Shown: positions 6,229-12,830 of the stretch, piece after piece
Layout of the letters: the number at the start of each line of letters is the position of its first letter
Numbering within the stretch: the first letter of the stretch is position 1
Source of the DNA: Bacillota bacterium
GTDB taxonomy: Bacteria > Bacillota > Dethiobacteria > Dethiobacterales > Dethiobacteraceae
Length of the DNA stretch: 12,952 nt
Direction: 5' to 3'
NCBI GenBank assembly: GCA_012841735.1
Contig: DUUE01000174.1
Coordinates: 1 to 12,952 of the forward strand
Program-made: the position numbers and the translations under genes
Notes under the pieces: model-generated
Database searches by the model: none
The model's input: only the letters and a program-made list of their open reading frames with translations
What the model was told of the DNA's origin: nothing

Positions 6229-7686
6229 TTAAGAGATGCTGTAATTGGGTGCTTCCTTGGTAATATGCACGTCATGGGGGTGGCTTTCCCGCAGCGACGC
6301 GCTGCTGATACGCATAAACTGGCTTTTTGTTTTCAGTTCTTCAATGGTGGCAACACCGCAGTAACCCATGCCGGCGCGCAGGCCGCCAATAAGCTGATAA
6401 ACTGTGTCGCCCACAGTGCCCCGGTAGGGAACCCGGCCTTCTATGCCTTCAGGTACCAGTTTGCTTTCGTTCTCCTGGAAGTAGCGGTCTCTGCTGCCTT
6501 CTTTCATGGCCGAAAGAGATCCCATGCCGCGGTAGACCTTATAACTGCGCCCCTGGTAAATTTCAATATCCCCGGGGCTTTCCTCCGTGCCGGCAAAAAG
6601 ACTGCCGATCATGACCACATCGGCACCGGCACCGATAGCTTTGGTAATATCGCCGGAATATTTGATGCCGCCGTCGGCAATAATGGGGATACCGTAAGGG
6701 GCGGCCGCCTCCGCTGCTTCAAAGATAGCCGTGATTTGCGGTACACCGATACCGGCCACCACCCGGGTTGTACAGATGGAGCCGGGCCCCACACCTACTT
6801 TGACCGCGTCTGCTCCCGCTTCAATCAGGTCTTTTGTCCCTTCTCCCGTCGCCACATTGCCGGCCACAATTTCCACCTGTGGAAAAGCGCTTTTCAGCTT
6901 TTCCACCATCTGCAGAACATTGACCGAATGGCCGTGGGCAGTGTCAACCACAATCACGTCCACACCGGCTTCCACCAGGGCACGGGCCCTGTCCATGGTA
7001 TCCTGCGCAATCCCGACAGCAGCCGCCGACAACAGGCGGCCGTTGGCGTCCTTGGCCGAACGGGGATACTGGATGGCCTTTTCAATATCTTTGATGGTAA
7101 TGAGGCCTTTCAGCATGAAGTTCTCATCCACAATGGGCAGTTTTTCCACTTTATGCTTTTGCAGAATTTCCTGCGCCTGGGCCAGCGTTGTCCCCACCGG
7201 CGCCGTTATAAGCTTGTCCTTTGTCATAACATCCTTGATTTTACGGCTGTAATTAGTTTCAAAACGCAGGTCACGGTTGGTAATAATCCCGACCAGGCGG
7301 CCGTTCGTAGTGATGGGAACTCCTGAAATACGGTAGCGTGCCATTAAAGCCGCTGCATCGTTAATGGTATGCTCCGGTGACAGGTGGAACGGATTGGTAA
7401 TGACTCCGTGCTCGGAACGCTTAACCTTGTCCACTTCCGAAGCCTGCTCTGCAATGGACATATTTTTGTGGATCACACCGATCCCGCCCTCACGGGCTAT
7501 GGCTATGGCCATCCTGCTTTCCGTCACCGTATCCATGCCGGCACTCATCAGCGGTATATTCAGTTTTATTTTGCGTGTCAGTCTTGTTGTCACATCAACT
7601 TCCGACGGGAGAACACGTGATTTTGCCGGAATAAGCAGCACATCGTCAAAAGTAATCCCTTCGCCCTTAAATTTCTGCGAAAGCAT
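6229..7686 (-). CDS. guaB: Inosine-5'-monophosphate dehydrogenase
   Basis: NAD-dependent oxidation of IMP to XMP, the committed step of guanine nucleotide synthesis. The 485-residue protein has normal length. Seen: the N-terminal TFDDVLLIPAKS (12-23), IPLMSAGMDTVTE (44-56), two CBS domains inserted at about 95-205, VDTAHGHS (247-254), the catalytic loop GPGSICTTRVVAG with Cys305, IADGGI, and the flap segment with SRDRYFQ. ATG 7686 is chosen because AAAGGTGG precedes it and the protein then begins in the family's usual way; the frame stays open upstream to 7743 but that part lies in the leader. It has its own promoter (7795-7823) and a roughly 100-nt leader with a hairpin. No U-tract terminator is visible in the 150 bp to gin, only a GC-rich hairpin at 6162-6187. 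Confidence 0.97.
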   Translation of the reverse strand: MLSQKFKGEGITFDDVLLIPAKSRVLPSEVDVTTRLTRKIKLNIPLMSAGMDTVTESRMAIAIAREGGIGVIHKNMSIAEQASEVDKVKRSEHGVITNPFHLSPEHTINDAAALMARYRISGVPITTNGRLVGIITNRDLRFETNYSRKIKDVMTKDKLITAPVGTTLAQAQEILQKHKVEKLPIVDENFMLKGLITIKDIEKAIQYPRSAKDANGRLLSAAAVGIAQDTMDRARALVEAGVDVIVVDTAHGHSVNVLQMVEKLKSAFPQVEIVAGNVATGEGTKDLIEAGADAVKVGVGPGSICTTRVVAGIGVPQITAIFEAAEAAAPYGIPIIADGGIKYSGDITKAIGAGADVVMIGSLFAGTEESPGDIEIYQGRSYKVYRGMGSLSAMKEGSRDRYFQENESKLVPEGIEGRVPYRGTVGDTVYQLIGGLRAGMGYCGVATIEELKTKSQFMRISSASLRESHPHDVHITKEAPNYSIS

Positions 7687-7713
7687 CTTGCCACCACCTT
7701 TTTGATTTGAGAA

Positions 7714-7747
7714 AAGCGTGCCCTGCCGATTCTCCGAAAGCACGCTT
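7714..7747 (-). terminator. Terminator-like hairpin in the guaB leader
   Basis: An 8-bp perfect stem (AAGCGTGC/GCACGCTT, 7714-7721 and 7740-7747) with an 18-base loop lies between the guaB promoter and its ribosome binding site. On the minus strand the stem runs into TTTTCTC. The loop is long and the U-tract short, so it may be an attenuator, an mRNA stabiliser or a plain leader hairpin. Confidence 0.35.
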
Positions 7748-7794
7748 GACGCCGCCTAAGGTGCGGTTAAACCGTCGTCCTGTAATTTCCTTGC

Positions 7795-7823
7795 AGTATA
7801 ACAAAAAAAGGGACCAGTGTCAA
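7795..7823 (-). promoter_or_regulatory. Sigma-A promoter of guaB
   Basis: On the minus strand, a perfect TTGACA (7818-7823), a 17-bp spacer and TATACT (7795-7800) form a near-consensus housekeeping promoter. Transcription should start near 7788, about 100 nt before the guaB ATG. The -35 box contains the TGA stop codon of the DUF523 gene, and the spacer is one arm and the T-run of its terminator. No PurR-type box or guanine riboswitch was recognised downstream. Confidence 0.8.
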
Positions 7824-7833
7824 CTGTCCCTTT
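7803..7833 (-). terminator. Intrinsic terminator of the NusG-II/DUF523 unit
   Basis: AAAGGGAC (7807-7814) pairs with GTCCCTTT (7826-7833). The stem continues with AGT/ACT after one bulged base, giving 11 bp and a 4-base loop. On the minus strand it ends in seven T residues. The DUF523 stop codon lies in the loop, and the guaB promoter overlaps the whole structure. Confidence 0.75.
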
Positions 7834-8308
7834 CTTCCAGCCATTGTAAAAAAATCTCCGTTTCACCTTCCGTAAAAAGGGGGAGGCCTTGCCGCCGCAG
7901 CAAAGCGGCGGTCACACCGTCTCCTGCCCTTGTTTTTCCGGAAAAGGTACCGTCGTAAATACTGCCGCAACCGCAGGACGGGCTGCGTGCTTTCAGCAGT
8001 GCGCCCTGCACGGACAGCAGGCCGGCAAGGCGCAATGTTTCCTGTGCACCCAGGCAAAAGGCCCGGGTAACATCTTCCCCGTCCGCCGTCATCACGGCGG
8101 CGGTGCCGGATAAAACGGCATGGCCGTCACCGCCCCGGATTTCCGCAGGCCGGCGCGGTGTGGGCAGCCCTCCCAGCTGCTCGGGACAACAGGGAATTAA
8201 TGCGGCCTTCGCCGGCAGGTCGCTGAGCTGCTGCAGGCAGTTATGCCCGCCGTCATATTTTGTCCGCAGGCCAAGCAGGCAGGCGGAAACAAGAACGCGC
8301 TTTTTCAC
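7820..8308 (-). CDS. DUF523 family protein (TudS-like desulfidase family)
   Basis: 162-residue DUF523 protein. Members called TudS carry a [4Fe-4S] cluster held by three cysteines and remove sulfur from thiouracil, but whether this one does so is inference. Seen: VSACLLGLRTKYDGGHN with Cys10, PCCPEQLGGLPTPR with Cys41, and LKARSPSCG with Cys112, the three conserved cysteine positions. The start is GTG 8308, whose bases overlap the TGA stop of the upstream gene (GTGA, 4 bp), so the two are translationally coupled. The final codons lie inside the terminator stem, and the stop codon lies in the guaB -35 box. The length is normal for the single-domain form of the family. Confidence 0.88.
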   Translation of the reverse strand: MKKRVLVSACLLGLRTKYDGGHNCLQQLSDLPAKAALIPCCPEQLGGLPTPRRPAEIRGGDGHAVLSGTAAVMTADGEDVTRAFCLGAQETLRLAGLLSVQGALLKARSPSCGCGSIYDGTFSGKTRAGDGVTAALLRRQGLPLFTEGETEIFLQWLEERDS

Positions 8309-8700
8309 TGGGTTACACCGTCCAGCATTTCAGTCTCATCGCCCCCCACAATGGTGAGAACGAGCCTGTTGGGAAGGCAGACGATGGCATCTCCGGGGTG
8401 TCCCACCCAGCCCACATGGGAACAGATTCCCTGGGGGCACAGTTCTTTGGACATGGGCAGCATTCTGACCCTGCCGTTTTCAATTTCCACTTTCGCCTCT
8501 CCGCCGGGAAGTTCAAGCGCAAAAACTTCCTTCATATCATCAGCAAGCGGCAACTCATGCAACAGTTTGCCGTCCCGCTCTATCACAAGCATCCTGCTGC
8601 CCGCCGCTGCCGGCAGTGCTTTTAACCCCCAGAGGATAAGAGCGGCCGCCAGGACAAGAGCTACAACAAGCAAATCGCCTTTTTTCCAGTTCATTGCCAT
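8305..8700 (-). CDS. NusG domain II (PF07009-like) membrane-anchored protein
   Basis: 131-residue protein with one N-terminal membrane segment (about 9-27) after a short positively charged start, followed by an extracytoplasmic domain. The tail carries the family's Cys pattern: CPQGIC (Cys88, Cys93), then GWVG, and IVCLPNRLVLTI with Cys108. In Firmicutes such proteins are often found near FMN-transfer or redox genes; their role is poorly known. ATG 8700, TTG 8703 and ATG 8694 are all possible starts; no strong ribosome binding site is seen, so the start is uncertain by a few residues. It overlaps the DUF523 gene by 4 bp. The 171 bp between it and bofA hold a probable promoter and no gene. Confidence 0.8.
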   Translation of the reverse strand: MAMNWKKGDLLVVALVLAAALILWGLKALPAAAGSRMLVIERDGKLLHELPLADDMKEVFALELPGGEAKVEIENGRVRMLPMSKELCPQGICSHVGWVGHPGDAIVCLPNRLVLTIVGGDETEMLDGVTQ

Positions 8701-8732
8701 CAACTGCTTTCTGTTTCAACTGGTCCGCACCT

Positions 8733-8741
8733 ATTGTAACA
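8733..8741 (-). promoter_or_regulatory. Extended -10 promoter for the NusG-II/DUF523 unit
   Basis: Minus-strand TGTTACAAT at 8733-8741 is an extended -10 element (TGN plus TACAAT) about 33 bp before the likely start of the NusG-II-domain gene. The matching -35 is poor (TTCGGG at 17 bp), as is tolerated with an extended -10. Confidence 0.5.
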
Positions 8742-8874
8742 TAATATCGCTGCGCCCGAAACCCCCATTTGTCCGGCAGAGCAGGCACGCCGCAAGTGAC
8801 AGGACGGCTTGCCCGCCCGCATGCCCCGACACTATCCTCTGCGAAGAACAGCACCCTTATGCACTCCCGTGCGG

Positions 8875-9147
8875 CTAGCCAAGAATTTTCTGCACCACAA
8901 TTAACATTACCAGGCCCGGCAGCCCCATAAACCCTACAATGAGAGAAGTAGCCGCATTAATACCCAGGGCAAGGCCGAAAAAGCCCGCTGCCAGGTTAAA
9001 AACAAACAGTACTACCGCTCCCGCCGCCCCTGTCAGCAGTACACGCAGGAGCAGCCTGGCAGGTGCGGCCAGCAGGCGGAGCAGGTAGTAAAGAACAAAT
9101 AGTCCGAAGATCACGGCAATTACCGTATTTACCCCGATCTCAGGCAT
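8875..9147 (-). CDS. bofA: Pro-sigma-K processing inhibitor BofA
   Basis: 90-residue, almost wholly hydrophobic membrane protein with about three hydrophobic stretches (6-26, 32-56, 60-88). It has the family's C-terminal pattern GINAATSLIVGFMGLPG (62-78). In B. subtilis BofA sits in the outer forespore membrane with SpoIVFA and blocks the SpoIVFB protease until a forespore signal arrives, so controlling pro-sigma-K cleavage. ATG 9147 has AAGGGG upstream and overlaps the yaaL stop by 8 bp. The yaaL-bofA pair is conserved in spore formers. No clear terminator follows. Confidence 0.92.
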   Translation of the reverse strand: MPEIGVNTVIAVIFGLFVLYYLLRLLAAPARLLLRVLLTGAAGAVVLFVFNLAAGFFGLALGINAATSLIVGFMGLPGLVMLIVVQKILG

Positions 9148-9454
9148 AAAATCCCCTTCTTTCCTGTAAACCTTCCAGTGTTACCGGTATCTGATACCCC
9201 GATAACTGCGCTTCCCGCAACAACAAGACAAACTTTCTTTCCACTGTGGTAAGCATGCTGATGGCCAAGTCAATCTGTTCCTGCCCGCTGGCCATGTTAA
9301 AATAATTGTAGGCAGCCTGCCAATCCCGGCAGACTTCATCCAATTTGGCCAAAAATGTTTTCTCCTCCGCCTCCTGCGGCAGGCACCCGGTTTTTGACAG
9401 CTTGGACACTGTCTTTTGCCAAAATTGCACTAATGGCACCTTTACCCGGCTCAC
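9140..9454 (-). CDS. YaaL-like DUF2508 family protein
   Basis: 104-residue, largely helical protein between recR and bofA, the position of yaaL (DUF2508) in Bacillus. Seen: a TFLAKLDEVCRDWQAAYNYFN core (34-54) and IDLAISMLTTVERKFVLLLREA (62-83). The function of the family is unknown. It is longer than B. subtilis YaaL at the N-terminus. GTG 9454 (GGAGG 10 bp upstream) is preferred over TTG 9460 (4 bp), but either is possible. It overlaps bofA by 8 bp. Unlike the Bacillus order, it is separated from recR by a plus-strand gene and a terminator, so it needs its own promoter (9488-9516). Confidence 0.82.
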   Translation of the reverse strand: MSRVKVPLVQFWQKTVSKLSKTGCLPQEAEEKTFLAKLDEVCRDWQAAYNYFNMASGQEQIDLAISMLTTVERKFVLLLREAQLSGYQIPVTLEGLQERRGFYA

Positions 9455-9487
9455 CTTCAACCCCCCTCCGGCAGGCCTGTACTACAA

Positions 9488-9516
9488 CATATATGTAGCC
9501 CGGCCCGCCGGTATGA
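9488..9516 (-). promoter_or_regulatory. Possible sigma-E-type promoter of yaaL-bofA
   Basis: On the minus strand, TCATACCG (9509-9516) and CATATATG (9488-9495) are separated by 13 bp, the sigma-E spacing. The -35 keeps the core CATA and the -10 keeps CATA and one more A. bofA is controlled by sigma-E in B. subtilis, so a mother-cell promoter is expected. The match is partial (5 of 8 in each box). Confidence 0.35.
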
Positions 9517-9992
9517 CGGGCAGACAAAAAAACATGGCTGCCCGGGAATTTTTATCAACCGGGGTAACGATTGACTGTAATGCATCTTTAAAGCTCAGGG
9601 CAGGAGATACGATTTTTACCAACCTTTACAATCCCATGTTTACTTTATTATCGGATGATGTGGGAGAACACGATTTGCTTCATCCCTGTTGCAGGCCGGA
9701 AATGTATGAGTTTTTCTATCATAATGGAGCAGGGCATCCCAACTGCCTTGAAAATATTAACGGATGCTTAAACAAGCAATATCCTGTCATTCATCCCGTT
9801 AATTTATTCATGCGGACAATCATAAACCCCGACGGCAGTATATCTGTTGAACAGCCGCTTTCCCAGCCCGGGGATAAAGTGGTTTTGAGGGCGGAAATGG
9901 ATGTCCGGCTTGGCATTGCCGCTTGCAGCGTCTCCGAAAGTAAGTGTAATGGAGGCAAATGCTCTCCTATAAAAATTATAATTGAACCATAG
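9513..9992 (+). CDS. DUF1989 / urea-carboxylase-associated family protein, N-terminally truncated
   Basis: 159 residues that match the C-terminal two thirds of the DUF1989 domain (proteins found beside urea carboxylase or amidolyase genes; biochemical role not settled). Seen: LRAGDTIFTNLYNPMFTLLSDDVGEHDLLHPCC (28-60), GHPNCLENINGC (74-85), VNLFM (96-100), INPDGSISVEQPLSQPGDKVVLRAEMD (104-130). The His53-Asp54, Cys59 and His75/Cys78 residues are kept. The usual N-terminal 40-60 residues are missing. The frame stays open further upstream to 9345, but that sequence is antisense to yaaL and does not resemble the domain. No ribosome binding site precedes ATG 9513 or 9534. The gene is visibly richer in A+T than its neighbours and has no urea genes nearby. 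It may be a remnant or a shortened active form. Confidence 0.7.
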   Translation: MTGRQKNMAAREFLSTGVTIDCNASLKLRAGDTIFTNLYNPMFTLLSDDVGEHDLLHPCCRPEMYEFFYHNGAGHPNCLENINGCLNKQYPVIHPVNLFMRTIINPDGSISVEQPLSQPGDKVVLRAEMDVRLGIAACSVSESKCNGGKCSPIKIIIEP

Positions 9993-10014
9993 AATTAAGA
10001 AATAATAAATAACC

Positions 10015-10054
10015 TTGGGCCTTTACTTTTGCCACACGAGTAAATATCGCCCAA
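10015..10054. repeat. Imperfect inverted repeat downstream of the DUF1989 gene
   Basis: TTGGGC (10015-10020) pairs with GCCCAA (10049-10054), and inside it TTTACT (10022-10027) pairs with AGTAAA (10039-10044), giving 12 bp with a short asymmetric internal loop. There is no T-run on the plus strand, so it is not a clear terminator. It may be a second stop element for transcription from the left. Confidence 0.4.
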
Positions 10055-10088
10055 AAACAATCTTCCGGTTTTTGCTGCAGGCAAACCA

Positions 10089-10135
10089 AAAACCATAGTT
10101 CCGAGGCCTTCCTGAGGCCTTTTCCCTATGGTTTT
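10089..10135. terminator. Bidirectional terminator between recR and the DUF1989 gene
   Basis: A perfect 10-bp outer stem (AAAACCATAG/CTATGGTTTT, 10089-10098 and 10126-10135) encloses a second stem AGGCCT/AGGCCT (10104-10109 and 10115-10120). The plus strand ends in TTTT and the minus strand in TTTTT. It lies between convergent genes, 37 bp after the recR stop, and should end the dnaX-ybaB-recR transcript. Confidence 0.75.
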
Positions 10136-10171
10136 CTCCAACAGCTTTATTTGTTTCATCCCGGGCATTTC

Positions 10172-10768
10172 CTACAGTTCGCGGCGTCCTTCCAGGGCAC
10201 GGGAGAGGGTAACATCATCCGCATATTCCAGGTCCCCGCCCACAGGCAGCCCGTGTGCCAGCCGGGTGACGCGGATACCCAGCGGTTTGATGACACGGGC
10301 CAAATAAAGTGCCGTGGCCTCGCCTTCCACATTTGGGTTTGTGGCCAGAATTACCTCTTTTACCCGGCCTTTCTGCAACCGTTGCAGCAGCTCACGGACA
10401 CGCAGCTGTTCCGGTCCCACCCCGTCAATGGGTGAAATGGCACCGCCCAGAACGTGATAATACCCTTTATATTCACGCATGCGCTCCATGGCTATGATAT
10501 CCCGCGGGTCCTGGACAACACACAGAAGGCGGCTGTCCCGGCGCTGGTCGCGGCAGACCGTACACAATTCCCCGTCGCTGAAATTGCCGCAGTTACGGCA
10601 GTAGCGTGTTTTGTCCCTGGCATCAACCAGGGCGCGGGCCATACTGACCACTTCTTCCCGGGGCAGCGTCAGCACAAACAAAGCCAGGCGCTGCGCCGTC
10701 TTGGGACCGACTCCCGGCAGTTTCCGGAAAGCTTCAATCAGCCGGGCAATGGATTCAGGGTAAAACAC
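10172..10768 (-). CDS. recR: Recombination mediator RecR
   Basis: 198-residue repair protein acting with RecF and RecO to load RecA on gapped DNA. Motifs: helix-hairpin-helix LPGVGPKTAQRLA (17-29), C4 zinc finger (Cys57, Cys60, Cys69, Cys72), and a Toprim domain from about residue 80 including VVQDPRDI and the NPNVEGEATA segment. Start GTG 10768 is supported by GGAGG 5 bp upstream. It is the third gene of the standard dnaX-ybaB-recR operon, 16 bp behind ybaB, and is followed by the terminator at 10089-10135. Confidence 0.97.
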   Translation of the reverse strand: MFYPESIARLIEAFRKLPGVGPKTAQRLALFVLTLPREEVVSMARALVDARDKTRYCRNCGNFSDGELCTVCRDQRRDSRLLCVVQDPRDIIAMERMREYKGYYHVLGGAISPIDGVGPEQLRVRELLQRLQKGRVKEVILATNPNVEGEATALYLARVIKPLGIRVTRLAHGLPVGGDLEYADDVTLSRALEGRREL

Positions 10769-10784
10769 TTTCTCCTCCGCCGGC

Positions 10785-11102
10785 CTACAGCAGTCCCGGA
10801 GGCAGGTTCAGGCCGCCGGTCAGTTTTTTCATTTCCGTCATGGTCATTTCGTCCACTTTCCGCAGGGCTTCGTTGACAGCGGCAATGATCATGTCTTGCA
10901 ACATTTCCGTATCCTCAGGGTCAACAGCCCCCGGATCGATTTCCAGCGCAACCAGCTCTTTCCTGCCGCTTACTTCCACCCTGACCGCCCCGCCGCCGCT
11001 TGTAGCCTCAACTGTCCGTTGCTGCAACTCCTCCTGCATCTTGGCCATTTCTTTTTGCATTTTTTGAATCTGTCTCATCATATTTCCCATGTTACCGTAC
11101 AT
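10785..11102 (-). CDS. ybaB: YbaB/EbfC family nucleoid-associated protein
   Basis: 105-residue DNA-binding protein of the YbaB/EbfC family, found almost always between dnaX and recR. Seen: a helical, methionine- and glutamine-rich N-terminus (MMRQIQKMQKEMAKMQEELQQ, coiled-coil-like), the TVEATSGGGAVRVEVSG strand region, and a C-terminal MTMTEMKKLTGGLNLPPG. ATG 11102 is preferred because AGGAGG lies 6 bp upstream; an in-frame ATG at 11117 would put this ribosome binding site inside the gene. With ATG 11102 the gap to the dnaX stop is 11 bp. Confidence 0.95.
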   Translation of the reverse strand: MYGNMGNMMRQIQKMQKEMAKMQEELQQRTVEATSGGGAVRVEVSGRKELVALEIDPGAVDPEDTEMLQDMIIAAVNEALRKVDEMTMTEMKKLTGGLNLPPGLL

Positions 11103-11113
11103 AATCTGCCTCC

Positions 11114-12679
11114 TCATATTTTTCCGGATTCGTCTATTAACTGTCCGTCAAAAATTTCCAGGGCTGAATGGATGATTTCCTCGGGATCCTGCCTTGGCGT
11201 TGCAGTCTGCCCGGAATCCCCCTGCACCAGACAGCGTATTTTTGGCCGCACTCCGGTCCGGCGCTCTACCGCCTGCTGCAATACTTTTATATTTTCCGCT
11301 TCCTGCATCATATCACAGTGAAACTGAGAGGAAAAACAGATCTCCAGCACATTATCTTTGCCTGATCCCGGTTCCGCCGCAAGCAGGACCGCATGTGTCT
11401 TCACGCTTGCCTGCTTGACGTCTTCCAGAATCCGTGGCCATAGTTTCAGTACTTTACTGCCGAAGTCGGCCGCAGACTGCCCCTGCCGGACTGTTTTGCC
11501 CGCCTCCCGTCCCGTATAAGCTGCGGCTTGCTCCCGGACCGCCGGCAGCAGCTCCTCTGTCCGGTTCTGGATGTGGGAAGGCGCCTCCCGGCCGGGCGGG
11601 ACAAACATATTGAAAAGGGCCAGTTCCCACGACAGGCGGGGCCTTTGGGTCCAGCGCAGTTCACCGCGCAGTTCATGCAGGATACTTAAAATGCGCCCGA
11701 TTTCAGCCAGGCCCAATGCTGCGGCCTGGCGTTTAAGGTTGCCGACCCAGTTTTGAGCCACCCCGAGTTGTTGTGCCTCCTGCCCGCAGGCTGCAACTAC
11801 CATCAGGTCACGGTAATAGGCAATAGCCTGCTGGGTAAAATGCGCAAAGTCTTTGCCGGAAGCAGCCACATCCTGCAGTATAAGCAACGCTTCAGCCAGG
11901 TTGTCCTGCAAAAGGGCATCCGTCAGGTGGGAAAAAACATCCCGGCTTACCGCACCCAGGACGGACAAAACATCCTCAACGGTAACCGCTCCCGAGGTAT
12001 ATGCCAGGACCTGTTCCAGGAGAGACAACCCATCCCGCAGGCTGCCGGCGGCTTCTTCGGCCAAAAGCTGCAGTGCATCTTCCCCGCATTCCCGGCCGTT
12101 GGCCGTCAACACTTCCCGCAGGCGTTCCCTGATGGCCTCCGGGGGTATCAGACGGAAATCAAGGCGCTGGCAGCGGGAAATAATTGTCACCGGCAGTTTA
12201 TGCGGTTCCGTGGTTGCCAGGATAAACAACGCCTGCCCCGGCGGCTCTTCCAGCGTTTTGAGCAGGGCATTGCACGCCTCCATGGTCAGCATATGCACCT
12301 CGTCAATAATATAAACCTTCCGGCGCACTTCCACAGGGGCGTAACGGACTTTTTCCCGCAGCTCGCGGATTTCATCAATACCGCGGTTTGAAGCTGCATC
12401 TATTTCCAGCACGTCAATCACGCGCCCTTCCTGAATACCGGTGCAGGCAGGACAGACATTGCACGGTTCCCGGGCGGGACCGCGCTCGCAGTTTACAGCC
12501 TTGGCCAGGATTTTGGCGGCGCTTGTCTTGCCCGTACCGCGTGAGCCGCAGAATAAATACGCATGTGCCACACGGCCCTGTTCCAGCGCATTCTGTAAAG
12601 TCTGGATCACATGCTCCTGTCCTGCAAATTCTGCAAATGTCTGTGGGCGCCACTGCCTGTATAACGCCTGATATGCCAT
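11114..12679 (-). CDS. dnaX: DNA polymerase III gamma/tau subunit
   Basis: Clamp-loader ATPase, 521 residues from ATG 12679 (MAYQALYRQWRP, the canonical start). Motifs: Walker A GSRGTGKT (45-52), zinc module Cys64, 73, 76 and 79, Walker B YIIDEVHML (123-131), sensor-1 ATTEPHKLP (155-163), and SRC at 168-170. The C-terminal third is the divergent tau region. No A6-G-type slippery sequence for a programmed gamma frameshift was noticed. The frame is open further upstream to GTG 12766, but that part is the leader and does not look like DnaX. The ribosome binding site is modest (GGGTGG, 4 bp from ATG). First gene of the dnaX-ybaB-recR operon. Confidence 0.97.
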   Translation of the reverse strand: MAYQALYRQWRPQTFAEFAGQEHVIQTLQNALEQGRVAHAYLFCGSRGTGKTSAAKILAKAVNCERGPAREPCNVCPACTGIQEGRVIDVLEIDAASNRGIDEIRELREKVRYAPVEVRRKVYIIDEVHMLTMEACNALLKTLEEPPGQALFILATTEPHKLPVTIISRCQRLDFRLIPPEAIRERLREVLTANGRECGEDALQLLAEEAAGSLRDGLSLLEQVLAYTSGAVTVEDVLSVLGAVSRDVFSHLTDALLQDNLAEALLILQDVAASGKDFAHFTQQAIAYYRDLMVVAACGQEAQQLGVAQNWVGNLKRQAAALGLAEIGRILSILHELRGELRWTQRPRLSWELALFNMFVPPGREAPSHIQNRTEELLPAVREQAAAYTGREAGKTVRQGQSAADFGSKVLKLWPRILEDVKQASVKTHAVLLAAEPGSGKDNVLEICFSSQFHCDMMQEAENIKVLQQAVERRTGVRPKIRCLVQGDSGQTATPRQDPEEIIHSALEIFDGQLIDESGKI

Positions 12680-12706
12680 AAAACCACCCAAATCATCGGC
12701 TTTATA

Positions 12707-12772
12707 GCGTAAATTCCCTGTCAGGGTGCAAAATCCTTTTCCCCTGCCCTGTTTTTCCGGGAACACTTACGC
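12707..12772 (-). repeat. Long imperfect inverted repeat in the dnaX leader
   Basis: Three nested arm pairs: GCGTAA/TTACGC (12707-12712, 12767-12772), TTCCC/GGGAA (12714-12718, 12759-12763) and CAGGG/CCCTG (12722-12726, 12747-12751). That is 16 bp in all around a 20-base loop, in the roughly 95-nt leader between the dnaX promoter and ATG. The arm CCCTGTCAGGG (12716-12726) is also a palindrome by itself. No T-run follows on the minus strand, so it is not an ordinary terminator. Confidence 0.5.
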
Positions 12773-12780
12773 ACAATCTT

Positions 12781-12809
12781 ATTTTAGCATTAACGAGCGC
12801 GGCAAACAA
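12781..12809 (-). promoter_or_regulatory. Sigma-A promoter of the dnaX operon
   Basis: On the minus strand, TTGTTT (12804-12809), a 17-bp spacer and TAAAAT (12781-12786), preceded by TGC as an extended -10. It is about 100 bp before the dnaX ATG, with no other gene between. Confidence 0.6.
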
Positions 12810-12830
12810 TGTCAGCCTGTAAATGGATAG

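Noticed and set aside
6214..7326. Long plus-strand open frame (370 codons) opposite guaB
   Set aside because: It mirrors a full-length, motif-complete guaB; the protein is a His/Phe/Asn-rich shadow with no plausible start signal.
12680..12766. N-terminal extension of DnaX from GTG 12766
   Set aside because: Family proteins begin at the MAYQALYR motif, and the extension coincides with the hairpin-forming leader.
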